Shown here in pieces: positions 14,340 through 21,167 of a DNA stretch of 23,156 bases (positions are counted from its first letter, which is position 1; each line of letters starts with the position of its first letter). The stretch comes from a virus, in the IMG/VR virus record IMGVR_UViG_3300047553_000646, positions 1 through 23,156 of that record; one strand, written 5' to 3'. Both the position numbers and the translations under genes were made by a program. The notes under the pieces were generated by a model. That model saw only the letters and a list, made by a program, of their open reading frames with translations, did not search any database and was not told the origin of the DNA.

Positions 14340-16878
14340 CTAATGTTGCTACCTGTTCAATTTGCCAACCAACGCAATTACACATTGTTCGCAAAGGTTC
14401 TAGAAAAGATTTATTAAATTGTGTTTCATAATCAACATAATCGTGCAAATTTAATTCTTTTGGAATTTGATTGATGAATGATATCACATTTTCTTTAATC
14501 GGATTAGGCATCTTCAAATAAAGATACTTGATTTTCTCACCCTCTTTAATTGGATTATATTTCTTTTCAAGTTTCTTTTCTTTGAGAATATGATTATGTA
14601 GTAGGGCACCACGAACATGAAATGGTGTTCCTTTCGTGTAGATTGAAACACTAGATGAATATTTGTCAATACCATTTACTGAGCGAGGGAAAGCAACTTC
14701 TTCAGCAGGAAGACTAAAAAACTCATCTTTAGTTTTTTCAATAAATTCAATCAAAGCATTGTTATCTTTCTCTAGAATAATTTCAATCGCTTGTGTTAAC
14801 ATTTTACGAACAGGCGCAGGCGTTGATGATTTAACAGTCTCAAGACCAGTAATCTTCAATTGAGGTTCAGAATAACGAACACCTTCGTTGTCATACACAT
14901 TTAATGCATATCGTTTCTTTGCAGTCCAGAAACCACGATTGGCAATGCTCTCTCGTTTCATAAACATTTTTTGAGAGTAAGCATTAATATATTCTGCCAA
15001 GGCAGTATACTCACCATCAATCACATTTTGTAATTTACCTTCACAAACTTTATCTAAGAAATCAACAACTACTTTATGTTCAGGAATATTATCACCATAA
15101 ACTTTTTCGACAAACTTTTCTAGTGTGATATACAAAGAATCTGTATCCATTGCAATCACATAATCAACATCATCTGTTGCAAGAATTTTATTCAGGTATC
15201 GATTCATGCCATTCATAATCCATTGAATAGACAACTGCCCCGCCATTGTGATACCTTCTGCTTGGCGAATATCAAAGAATCTAAAATACTCATTACCTAA
15301 CGCACCATAAGCAGAGTTCAATCCAACTTTCTTCGCCAACTGTAGATTCTTATACTTAGCAATCTCAATTACATATTTTGCATCTTTTGTTTCTTCATAT
15401 TTCTTTTGTGCCTCAATCATTTTCTTTTTATAAATGACACGACCATCATACATCTTTTGCATAATCTCAGGCAAGAAACCTAGAATATCTGTTCGAAAGA
15501 ATTGACCATTTGGTGTTAGAGTAACTTGTTCAGATGCCAACACACTTGTATCAACTTCTTGCGAGAGCAATTTGTCAACATTGACGCCTGAAGAAATAAG
15601 ATTACGCAATGCTGGTGTATAGTCTTTTGGTTCAACCAATGTCTCTGGTGAGATATTGTATTGCATAATCAAATGTGGATAAAGACTGTTCAAGTCAAAA
15701 GAAACAACCCAATCAAATTTACCAATTTGCGGGTCTTTAACAAACGCACCTTCATATTGCGTATCTTTATCGTTTGTTTTCTTTGGTGGAATAATAATAT
15801 TCTTTTGCTTCAAATGATTGTAGGTAATTGTGTCCCACATTCTCACTTGAGAAAACACATCGTCAATATTTGTTTTGTTGTCGTAGGCAAGAGATAGTGC
15901 CATAGAAATCAATCCATTTGCTTTCTTACCTTTCACATTAATCATCTCAACAAGTTCAACATCTCGAATGTTATACTCAATATATTTTTGAAAATCTCTT
16001 GTGTATAAATCATGCAATGAATCAAACTCATCATAATTTAATTTAGCACCGACACCTTCTACTTGTGCAATATGGTCAAGTCGATAGGTTTCTTGTGAAT
16101 AGTTTGGCGCATATTTTCTGAATAACTGCAAGTAGTCAAGTATAGCAATACCAACAACATCATAAAATTTAATTTCACGATTATAAAAGTTCTCCGATTT
16201 TTGATGAATAATATTCCAAGGCGAGAATTTTCTCGCTTCATCTTCGCCAAGAATTCTTATTGTGCGATTGACAAGATAATACATGTCAAACCCTTTAACA
16301 TTCCATCCAGTCAACACATCAGGATAATTGTCTGTCCAATAAGTTAAAAACTTTTTTAGCAAATTATATTCATCGTCACACTTAATGTAATCAACATCAT
16401 CACGGTGTGGAACATAATCACCACAACCGAATGTAACGAAACGACCAACTTTAGACAGTTTGATTGTAATTGCAGTTACAGGTTCTCTCGCATATTCTGG
16501 TTCAGGAAATCCATTGTCTGAGTTAACTTCAATATCAACATATGCAACATTGATATCAGAAATATTCCAATCAATTACTTCTTCTTTGTGTTGTTCTGAA
16601 ATAAAAACATATTCAAATTTTGTATTACCAAAAATGCTGAACCCATCAACATTTTCATAATTCTTTACAAATTCTTTTGCTTCTTTAATAGAATCAAACT
16701 CAACAGGTTCAAGAATTTGACCGTTGAGTGTTCTATATTTGCTTTGTGTTTTTTTCTTGCTGTTTAGAAATAGAGTAGGTTTGAATTCTACTTTTTTCTT
16801 TACTGGTTGACCGTTTTCAATCCCACGGTAGTAAATATAATTTCCAAAGCAACGAACATTAGTATAAAATTTTGTCAT
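14323..16878 (-). CDS. 43: DNA polymerase, family B (T4 gp43)
   Basis: This is an intact 851-aa replicative polymerase with proofreading exonuclease (T4 gp43 is 898 aa). Exo I is VAYVDIEVNSDNG (Asp115, Glu117), Exo II is TGWNVKGFDMYYL (~190-202) and Exo III is YNIRDVELV (302-310). Polymerase motif A is SFDLNSLYPHL (Asp395), motif B KKVGLNSAYGALGN (516-529) and motif C IAMDTDSLYI (Asp578, Asp580). The C-terminus ATLDDFFA resembles the clamp-binding tail of T4 gp43, which docks on gp45. The start ATG overlaps the Sm-like gene stop (ATGA), so translation is probably coupled. No intron or split is seen, unlike some relatives. Confidence 0.97.
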   Translation of the reverse strand: MTKFYTNVRCFGNYIYYRGIENGQPVKKKVEFKPTLFLNSKKKTQSKYRTLNGQILEPVEFDSIKEAKEFVKNYENVDGFSIFGNTKFEYVFISEQHKEEVIDWNISDINVAYVDIEVNSDNGFPEPEYAREPVTAITIKLSKVGRFVTFGCGDYVPHRDDVDYIKCDDEYNLLKKFLTYWTDNYPDVLTGWNVKGFDMYYLVNRTIRILGEDEARKFSPWNIIHQKSENFYNREIKFYDVVGIAILDYLQLFRKYAPNYSQETYRLDHIAQVEGVGAKLNYDEFDSLHDLYTRDFQKYIEYNIRDVELVEMINVKGKKANGLISMALSLAYDNKTNIDDVFSQVRMWDTITYNHLKQKNIIIPPKKTNDKDTQYEGAFVKDPQIGKFDWVVSFDLNSLYPHLIMQYNISPETLVEPKDYTPALRNLISSGVNVDKLLSQEVDTSVLASEQVTLTPNGQFFRTDILGFLPEIMQKMYDGRVIYKKKMIEAQKKYEETKDAKYVIEIAKYKNLQLAKKVGLNSAYGALGNEYFRFFDIRQAEGITMAGQLSIQWIMNGMNRYLNKILATDDVDYVIAMDTDSLYITLEKFVEKVYGDNIPEHKVVVDFLDKVCEGKLQNVIDGEYTALAEYINAYSQKMFMKRESIANRGFWTAKKRYALNVYDNEGVRYSEPQLKITGLETVKSSTPAPVRKMLTQAIEIILEKDNNALIEFIEKTKDEFFSLPAEEVAFPRSVNGIDKYSSSVSIYTKGTPFHVRGALLHNHILKEKKLEKKYNPIKEGEKIKYLYLKMPNPIKENVISFINQIPKELNLHDYVDYETQFNKSFLEPLRTMCNCVGWQIEQVATLDDFFA

Positions 16879-17171
16879 TTAGGAATCGCTGTAGCAATCT
16901 GAATACCTGAACCGAACATTCTGTTATAATTGTTTACCAAATCAATAACAGGTTTAGTTTTAAAGTATAAATGAGTTTTGCTTACAACGAAAGACTTTTC
17001 TTCGGAAAATTGTGTCCAAGGCAACATCTGAACATTCATTGTTCCATTTGCTTGCGGAATAGTTAAAATGATGGCAGGTTTGCTTACTGTAATTGTTGTG
17101 TCAGTTTCGTTTTCTAATTCGGCAAGAACATCTTCTCCGCCAACGAATCTGAATAGATATAGTTCGTTCAT
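16875..17171 (-). CDS. Sm-like small beta-barrel protein (putative)
   Basis: This 98-aa protein opens MNELYLFRFVGGEDVLAELE, which looks like the Sm1 strand pattern (an 'L..G..V.G.L/E' turn). It continues with TITVSKPAIILTIPQ, MLPWTQFSEEKSFVVSKTHL and a tail LVNNYNRMFGSGIQIAT. I recall relatives in T4-like aquatic phages annotated as Sm-like, with the same 'PAxI.I......PW..FSEEK.F...K' and 'L...YNR.FG.GI' pattern. Sm/Hfq-type proteins bind RNA, but that function is not shown for this branch. The start ATG is 5 nt downstream of GGAGA. It directly follows a terminator/promoter pair and precedes gp43 with an ATGA overlap, so it may act on or be co-regulated with polymerase. Confidence 0.6.
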   Translation of the reverse strand: MNELYLFRFVGGEDVLAELENETDTTITVSKPAIILTIPQANGTMNVQMLPWTQFSEEKSFVVSKTHLYFKTKPVIDLVNNYNRMFGSGIQIATAIPK

Positions 17172-17187
17172 ATTATCTCCATTAAAT

Positions 17188-17214
17188 AAAAAACCGAGGC
17201 CTTTTAGACCTCGG
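17188..17214 (-). terminator. intrinsic terminator after the Hsp20 gene
   Basis: The minus strand reads CCGAGGTC - TAAAA - GGCCTCGG followed by six T. It forms an 8-bp stem with one G-U pair, a 5-base loop and a U-tract. It starts 18 bp after the Hsp20 stop. A promoter just upstream (17218-17246) would start RNA inside the 5' arm. Confidence 0.9.
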
Positions 17215-17217
17215 TGT

Positions 17218-17246
17218 ATTCTACATCACTTGTTATTTTTTGTCAA
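17218..17246 (-). promoter_or_regulatory. sigma70-type promoter nested against the terminator
   Basis: On the minus strand TTGACA (17241-17246), a 17-bp spacer and TAGAAT (17218-17223) overlap the last codons of the Hsp20 gene. The expected start, a purine at about 17211-17212, falls within the 5' arm of the terminator stem (17207-17214). It would drive the Sm-like/gp43 unit. Confidence 0.6.
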
Positions 17247-17769
17247 TAGCAAGTTCATCTTCAGTCAAAAATTGCTTAGGATTATCTGCCGCAAACTCTG
17301 AGACTGTAGAACCTTCATCTGCGATATCAATCTTGCGTGACTTCTTTGATTCTGGAATAATACGCTCTAAGAAAACTTTAAGCATACCATTAATCATTGA
17401 AGCACCTTGAACAACAATTTGGTCATCAACAGCGAAACTACGGGTAAATGCTCTTGTTGCAATTCCTTTATAGAGAAATGCTTGAGTATCATCTTTTGTC
17501 TCACCTTTGATAATCAATCTATCATTCTCAAGAGTGATTTCAATGTCCTGCTTACCAAAACCTGCAACGGCAAGTTCAACAACATATTTGTTTTCTGCTT
17601 GCTTGTAGATATTATAAGGAGGATAATTAGGAATGTTTTTTGTCAACTCATCGTGCAACTTTGCCATCTTATTAAATTGGTCTTCGAAACCAACAAAGAA
17701 TTTGTCAAAGTCTTTAAATGCGTTTGGATGCAAAAGTGCATCAGGGACAAATTTAGTTAATGAGTTCAT
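17233..17769 (-). CDS. hsp20: small heat shock protein, Hsp20/alpha-crystallin family
   Basis: This 178-aa chaperone would hold unfolding proteins in an ATP-independent way. The alpha-crystallin domain spans ~50-150: PPYNIYKQAENKYVVELAVA, GFGKQDIEITLENDRLIIKG (the typical 'AGF.K.DI.I...N..L.I.G' pattern) and the signature INGMLKVFLERIIPE with NGML at 127-130. The N-terminal arm carries MNSLTKFVPDALLHPNAFKD and the C-terminal tail is charged. Hsp20 is a known cargo of T4-like cyanophages and other aquatic phages, presumably aiding folding of virion proteins late in infection. GGGAGG lies just before the ATG. It follows the phasin-like gene by 13 bp and is closed by a strong terminator, so the two form a small unit. 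Confidence 0.9.
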   Translation of the reverse strand: MNSLTKFVPDALLHPNAFKDFDKFFVGFEDQFNKMAKLHDELTKNIPNYPPYNIYKQAENKYVVELAVAGFGKQDIEITLENDRLIIKGETKDDTQAFLYKGIATRAFTRSFAVDDQIVVQGASMINGMLKVFLERIIPESKKSRKIDIADEGSTVSEFAADNPKQFLTEDELAIDKK

Positions 17770-17782
17770 ATTACCTCCCTAA

Positions 17783-18001
17783 TTACTTAACTTTCAATGC
17801 TTTTTCAAAAGCAGTTTGAACAGTAGATGTAAAGGTATCAAATTGATTTACAAATTCTTTAGCGAATGTAGTTTGAGCATCTACAAAAGTTTGTAGAGGT
17901 TCTTTAACTTTTTTCTCTGTTACGAAAGTGTTTAGAAAAGTAGTTTTTGCACCTTGAATGGTGTCGATTGCCGTAATGGCTTGTGCTGAAATTGCGCTCA
18001 T
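17783..18001 (-). CDS. phasin-like small helical protein (putative)
   Basis: This 72-aa protein is almost entirely amphipathic helix. It opens MSAISAQAITAIDTIQGAKT, and the second helix is PLQTFVDAQTTFAKEFVNQF, continuing DTFTSTVQTAFEKALKVK. The repeated 'F.DAQT.F.KE.....D.F...V..A.EKA' heptad-like pattern resembles phasins, which coat polyhydroxyalkanoate granules, though it is much shorter than bacterial phasins (~180 aa). Some short phage and marine bacterial proteins carry this label. It could equally be a generic helical adaptor. It has GGAG before the ATG and is preceded by a structured gap with an exact late-promoter octamer. It is followed by hsp20, hinting at a shared folding or granule-surface role. 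Confidence 0.5.
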   Translation of the reverse strand: MSAISAQAITAIDTIQGAKTTFLNTFVTEKKVKEPLQTFVDAQTTFAKEFVNQFDTFTSTVQTAFEKALKVK

Positions 18002-18027
18002 GTTTTCTCCTTTAAATAAGCGAGTTC

Positions 18028-18053
18028 AAAAAATGCTACCCCTAAGGCGTAGC
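18028..18053 (-). terminator. hairpin with U-tract between regA and the phasin-like gene
   Basis: The minus strand reads GCTACGCC - TTAG - GGGGTAGC then ATTTTTT. It is an 8-bp stem with one mismatch plus a T-run. It probably terminates the clamp/regA transcript, yet lies downstream of the late promoter at 18120, so it may be a leader structure for that transcript. Confidence 0.65.
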
Positions 18054-18073
18054 GGTTTATTGGTGTTTATTGT

Positions 18074-18095
18074 CTGGCACACCTTTGAAAGCCAG
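18074..18095 (-). other. GC-rich hairpin in the phasin-like gene leader
   Basis: CTGGC pairs with GCCAG around a 12-base loop on the minus strand, immediately upstream of the terminator-like hairpin. No U-tract follows. It may be part of a folded 5' leader. Confidence 0.4.
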
Positions 18096-18119
18096 TTCCC
18101 ATCCCGAGGGGAATAAAAT

Positions 18120-18127
18120 TATTTATA
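18120..18127 (-). promoter_or_regulatory. T4-type late promoter, TATAAATA
   Basis: The minus strand carries an exact TATAAATA octamer, the -10 recognised by T4 late sigma gp55 with gp45/gp33. It overlaps the regA stop codon and sits ~118 bp upstream of the phasin-like start. It is correctly oriented and mostly non-coding, and fits late expression of the phasin-like/hsp20 pair. Confidence 0.6.
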
Positions 18128-18536
18128 CAACTTTTGCTTTTTTTCCGATATTATATTTCGGAACAAGTTCCCACTGGTCTTTCTCTTTATGAGACAAAAC
18201 CTTAATTTGTGATAATGGTGCTTGGTTTGTAACAAGTTCTTTATTTACAACACTAATCAAACCCCAATCTTCTAATAACTTTGTGATTGTGTTTCTGCGT
18301 TGAAAATCATTTTCTTCTAAGTTTGCTTCTTTGCCGTCTAATGCAAATAACTCTTTGAAATGAACAATGAAGTATCTGCCTTGCTTATGTAGAATATGGC
18401 AAGACTGATATAGTTTCATATCTTTACGGGAAGCAACACCAATGCGTGTTAGTGTCTCACGGACTTTTAAGAAATCGTCCGGTTCTCTAAGTTTCACCTC
18501 GACCATTTCATTAGGATTCCACTTTTCTTCAATCAT
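18123..18536 (-). CDS. regA: translational repressor RegA
   Basis: This 137-aa RNA-binding protein shuts off translation of many early phage mRNAs by occupying their ribosome-binding regions. It matches T4 RegA (122 aa) closely in the core: DDFLKVRETLTRIGVASRKD, LYQSCHILHKQGRYFIVHFK, ELFALDGKEA, LLEDWGLISVV and the C-terminal DQWELVPKYNIGKK. An N-terminal extension of about 10 residues precedes the usual MIEV-type start (MIEEKWNPNEMVEVKLREPD). The start is set by the ATGA overlap with the gp62 stop. Position directly after 44/62 is as in T4. A late promoter octamer overlaps its stop codon. Confidence 0.95.
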   Translation of the reverse strand: MIEEKWNPNEMVEVKLREPDDFLKVRETLTRIGVASRKDMKLYQSCHILHKQGRYFIVHFKELFALDGKEANLEENDFQRRNTITKLLEDWGLISVVNKELVTNQAPLSQIKVLSHKEKDQWELVPKYNIGKKAKVV

Positions 18537-18910
18537 TTCTTTCCACCTTTTTCCAATTTTTCTTTTATAGTTTTTATATTTTCATCGGTTAAGATTTTGA
18601 GTGCTTGTTTTGCCTTCTCGTCACTATAACGAAAATATTCTTTAACATACTCTAAGTCATCAATTTTGGCCGATTTAACCCATTTATTAAATCGTTTTTT
18701 CTTACTAATTGTATTTAGCAAAAAGGAAAATTGAAGATTATTATCAAGAAAATTGTGAATATTCATCTCATTTGCTTGCAAAACCGTATCCATGTTCATG
18801 CTTAGACCGAGATTAATGATATACGGCTTATATTCTTTTTCTGTTAAGTCATCAACAATTAATTGTTCTTTCGTTTGTGAGATAGCATTAATAAAGTCAA
18901 ATGGCGTCAT
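18533..18910 (-). CDS. 62: clamp loader small subunit (T4 gp62)
   Basis: This 125-aa protein is the probable partner of gp44 in the sliding-clamp loader. Assignment rests on the 44-62-regA order and on an N-terminus (MTPFDFINAISQTKEQL) that looks like gp62 openings, followed by a helical, charged body (KRFNKWVKSAKIDDLEYVKE). It is clearly shorter than T4 gp62 (187 aa), as in other aquatic T4-like phages. I start it at ATG 18910, which overlaps the gp44 stop by one base (TGATG). A GTG three bases upstream is less likely. It ends in ATGA overlapping regA. Such coupling helps set the 4:1 gp44:gp62 ratio in T4; here that is inferred. Confidence 0.8.
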   Translation of the reverse strand: MTPFDFINAISQTKEQLIVDDLTEKEYKPYIINLGLSMNMDTVLQANEMNIHNFLDNNLQFSFLLNTISKKKRFNKWVKSAKIDDLEYVKEYFRYSDEKAKQALKILTDENIKTIKEKLEKGGKK

Positions 18911-19854
18911 CACTCAAACTCACACGAAATCATAACTTCGGTTAAAAAGGCAACTAAATTCACTTCTTGGTTTGCTACAAATGCCGCTTGATATTGATAT
19001 CTAGCGAGAAGCAAAATTGCTTCAGGAACACTCTGAGGTTTAAGAAATTCGGAAAAAGATTCATACATCTTTTTGTAGATAAGAACAGGGTCTTGGTCTG
19101 TGTTGTCTGCGGCCCACTTTCTAACTTTTGCAAAGTCTTTTGATTTAAGGGCACCAGTTAAATCACGAATATTTGTATCACCAGCAACAAGAATGCCAGA
19201 ATCAATCTTACCTGAAACTGAATATCGTTGAAGTTCATTTAATACTCTGCGCCAATCGGGAAAGAATTTTTCAACAAGTGTGGCAACAACTTTAGAATCC
19301 GCCTCAACATTTTCTGCCGACAAAATATCAATCACTTTCTTGAAGAAAGTTGCGGCAATCTTTGGTTTGTCTGCTGGTTCAATTTTAAAATCTATAACTG
19401 AACAACGAGAATGTAGAGGTTCAATGATTCGATTTTTGTAATTACATGTCATAATGAATCGACATGTTTTACTATACTCTTCAATGAAATTACGCATTGC
19501 AGGTTGAACGGTCTGAGGATTCAGATAATCTGCCTCATCAATAATCACTACTTTTTTAGAACCAGTTAAAGATACTGTTGATGCAAAACCTTTAATTGTT
19601 GTTCGTAGTGTGTCAATAAGGCGCCCTTCATCTGAACCATTAATCATGAGAACATCATAATCAAGTTCATTACAAAGCGCCTTAGCGACTGTTGTTTTAC
19701 CTATACCTGGACCACCAGAAAGAATCAAATTAGGAATTTGTCCTTGCTCAACAAACTCTTTAAAAGTTTGTTTCAATTCTTTTGGTAGAACACAATCATC
19801 AATTGTTTTTGGGCGATACTTTTCAACCCACAAAAAATCTTCACGCTCAATCAT
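18910..19854 (-). CDS. 44: clamp loader large subunit, AAA+ ATPase (T4 gp44)
   Basis: This 314-aa replication factor C-like ATPase opens the gp45 clamp and loads it on primed DNA. The opening LWVEKYRPKTIDDCVLP is the RFC box. Walker A is GGPGIGKTT (47-55) and Walker B is VVIIDEADYL (102-111). Sensor 1 is RFIMTCNYKNRI, and the arginine finger is in LHSRCSVIDF (Ser148-Arg149-Cys150). The remaining C-terminal part is the collar domain. T4 gp44 is 319 aa. The start is supported by GAGG seven bases upstream. It follows the 73-aa unknown by 17 nt and is coupled to gp62 by TGATG. Confidence 0.95.
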   Translation of the reverse strand: MIEREDFLWVEKYRPKTIDDCVLPKELKQTFKEFVEQGQIPNLILSGGPGIGKTTVAKALCNELDYDVLMINGSDEGRLIDTLRTTIKGFASTVSLTGSKKVVIIDEADYLNPQTVQPAMRNFIEEYSKTCRFIMTCNYKNRIIEPLHSRCSVIDFKIEPADKPKIAATFFKKVIDILSAENVEADSKVVATLVEKFFPDWRRVLNELQRYSVSGKIDSGILVAGDTNIRDLTGALKSKDFAKVRKWAADNTDQDPVLIYKKMYESFSEFLKPQSVPEAILLLARYQYQAAFVANQEVNLVAFLTEVMISCEFE

Positions 19855-19871
19855 AATAAAACCTCACAAAG

Positions 19872-20093
19872 TTAAACTGCTGAAAATAAACGACCTACAA
19901 CATCAAGATATGATTCAGTAACATTATAGACATGGCCATCTGACATAACGATGTTTGTACCCTCTTCATACATTGCCTCATCGCATTTACCAATCTCAAT
20001 TACTGCGACAACTTGAGTGGGATTGAGTGCTACACTTTTAATTCCCCAATCACGAATTGTTCTCAATGTTGGTGTAAAATGTTGTAACGACAT
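19872..20093 (-). CDS. small conserved protein between 45 and 44, function unknown
   Basis: This 73-aa protein begins MSLQHFTPTLRTIRDWGIKS and is beta-rich after residue 20: QVVAVIEIGKCDE, TNIVMSDGHVYNVTESYLDV, VGRLF. The 'I.MSDGHVYNV.ES...V...L' stretch loosely resembles the small FlbD-like fold ('I.L.NG..Y.V.E....V...I'), but similarity is too weak to name it. It starts 3 nt after the gp45 stop, and its GGGG ribosome-binding sequence overlaps that stop. The clamp/clamp-loader context makes a replication accessory plausible. No catalytic residues stand out. Confidence 0.65.
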   Translation of the reverse strand: MSLQHFTPTLRTIRDWGIKSVALNPTQVVAVIEIGKCDEAMYEEGTNIVMSDGHVYNVTESYLDVVGRLFSAV

Positions 20094-20096
20094 AGT

Positions 20097-20762
20097 TTAC
20101 CCCTTATTATATTTGCTGTCTTCTAGTGCAATCCAATATTTTAGTTTACGGTTCTTTGCGGTGAATTGCGAGATGTTCAACTTCGATAATTTAACTTCAT
20201 AATCATCAGCAATAATCTTCCAATGTTCAGATTTAAAATTCATTTCGAACTTGCCATCTGAATCACATTCAATTGATGTATCGTAATTGTTTGAAGAGGA
20301 ATTCTTTTTATCACGAACAGAAAGAGAAACACCATCATCGTTAGATGAAATTGTGATATCAGGAAGAGACATAACACTTGACGCTTTAAGTGTGTCTAAA
20401 ATTGTTTGTTGCGACAGATTAAATGTCACTTCGCAATCAGGCATTGTAATTGATTTTTTAGGAACAACTAAGTTTTCTTTGTTCGCATAAAAATATTTAC
20501 TCTTCACACGACCCTTAGAAAAAATCATATGTGTATCATTGAATTCAATATCAGCATCTTCAAATAAAGAGAAGGTGCTTAGAAAAGAATTCAAATCGTA
20601 GATTGCAACTTCAACAGGAAAGTTTTCTGCAATTTCTGCTTCCGCAAAAATGTTTTTCATGCCTGAAATTGTTTGTAGTTTGTTACCAGGATTAATTAGA
20701 ATATTTTCATTGATTGTAGAAAAATTCTTCAAAATCTCTAGTGTTGTTTTACTGATTTTCAT
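20097..20762 (-). CDS. 45: sliding clamp / late transcription coactivator (T4 gp45)
   Basis: This 221-aa trimeric clamp tethers polymerase gp43 to DNA and, in T4, also activates late transcription with gp33 and gp55. Length is close to T4 gp45 (228 aa). Family features are visible: MKISKTTLEILKNFSTINEN, ILINPGNKLQTISGMKNIFA, VAIYDLNSFLSTFSLFED (the conserved 'YDLN.FL' segment), LSLFEDADIEF-like strands, and the C-terminal NRKLKYWIALED. A strong GAGGTG lies before the ATG, and the first 14 bases overlap the upstream gene end. Its presence is consistent with the TATAAATA late promoter at 18120, since T4 late transcription depends on this clamp. Confidence 0.93.
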   Translation of the reverse strand: MKISKTTLEILKNFSTINENILINPGNKLQTISGMKNIFAEAEIAENFPVEVAIYDLNSFLSTFSLFEDADIEFNDTHMIFSKGRVKSKYFYANKENLVVPKKSITMPDCEVTFNLSQQTILDTLKASSVMSLPDITISSNDDGVSLSVRDKKNSSSNNYDTSIECDSDGKFEMNFKSEHWKIIADDYEVKLSKLNISQFTAKNRKLKYWIALEDSKYNKG

Positions 20763-21105
20763 CGTTCACCTCTTTCGAATATAATATATCATGTTCATAC
20801 AAAAAGAATAGGCAACACATTGCATGTGCCAAGTGATGGGTTCCCGATTCAGGGTCCATCTGTTCACCTTCTTTCCAAGCCCACAGATGCCTTTGCATGG
20901 CATCAAAGTATCTGCGTTTGGAATCTGGAACTATCTTCCAATTATCAGGTTCGTATTTCTCTGCACCAAAGGTCAATACCTTGACCATCTCTTTCAATGC
21001 AAGAGGTGGGATAAGTCCATATTGCAACTTACCGCCATCAAATTTTCTGCCACCTGTTGTAGCATTTTGTGATTCTTTAATTGTATCTCTATTTAATTTT
21101 TTCAT
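20749..21105 (-). CDS. dATP/dGTP diphosphohydrolase-like protein (DUF5664 type)
   Basis: This is a 118-aa protein. I start it at ATG 21105 (MKKLNRDTIKESQNATTGGR) because a longer frame would begin before a strong terminator. The helical bundle motif is clear: FDGGKLQYGLIPPLALKEMV, FGAEKYEPDNWKIVPD, RRYFDAMQRHLWAWKEGE, then DPESGTHHLAHAMCCLFFLY. The EKY..NW, R.H..AW..GE, D.ESG..HL.HA.C motifs match the phage family I know as DUF5664, described as dATP/dGTP diphosphohydrolase. Metal-binding acidic residues and His fit a MazG-like fold. A role in emptying or reshaping nucleotide pools is inferred. Ribosome binding looks modest (AAGAG). It overlaps gp45 by 14 nt. Confidence 0.8.
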   Translation of the reverse strand: MKKLNRDTIKESQNATTGGRKFDGGKLQYGLIPPLALKEMVKVLTFGAEKYEPDNWKIVPDSKRRYFDAMQRHLWAWKEGEQMDPESGTHHLAHAMCCLFFLYEHDILYSKEVNDENQ

Positions 21106-21120
21106 CAACACTCTTATGAG

Positions 21121-21151
21121 AAAAAAGGGGCAAGTGCCAAAACACCGCCCC
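21121..21151 (-). terminator. intrinsic terminator after the helix-turn-helix gene
   Basis: The minus strand reads GGGGC g GTG ttttgg CAC tt GCCCC followed by TTTTTT. It has two helical segments, a small internal bulge and a six-T tract, starting 16 bp after the stop codon. It separates the helix-turn-helix gene from the clamp operon. Confidence 0.9.
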
Positions 21152-21167
21152 ATTTTCACTACTTAGA

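Noticed and set aside
14641-14670. TTGACA on the minus strand inside gp43
   Set aside because: No acceptable -10 hexamer at 16-18 bp (best TTCAAT), and no downstream start nearby.
15541-15590. TTGACA on the minus strand inside gp43 (second)
   Set aside because: The sequence at the right spacing (TTGATA) is a poor -10 and the site is in the middle of the polymerase gene.
17641-17670. TTGACA followed by TATAAT inside hsp20
   Set aside because: The spacer is 24 bp, too long for sigma70.
18002-18122. Possible tRNA or other small RNA gene in the regA/phasin gap
   Set aside because: The hairpins do not form a cloverleaf and there is no CCA or T-arm motif. A leader/terminator explanation suffices.
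18140-18180. TATAAT and GAACTTGTTC inverted repeat near the regA 3' end
   Set aside because: No -35 hexamer at the right distance, and the repeat lies within well-conserved regA codons.
21106-21159. N-terminal extension of the dNTP pyrophosphohydrolase-like protein (18 extra residues)
   Set aside because: The extension would run across the terminator stem and loop (21121-21151), and its sequence (GRCFGTCPFFLIR) is unlike the family. ATG 21105 is preferred.
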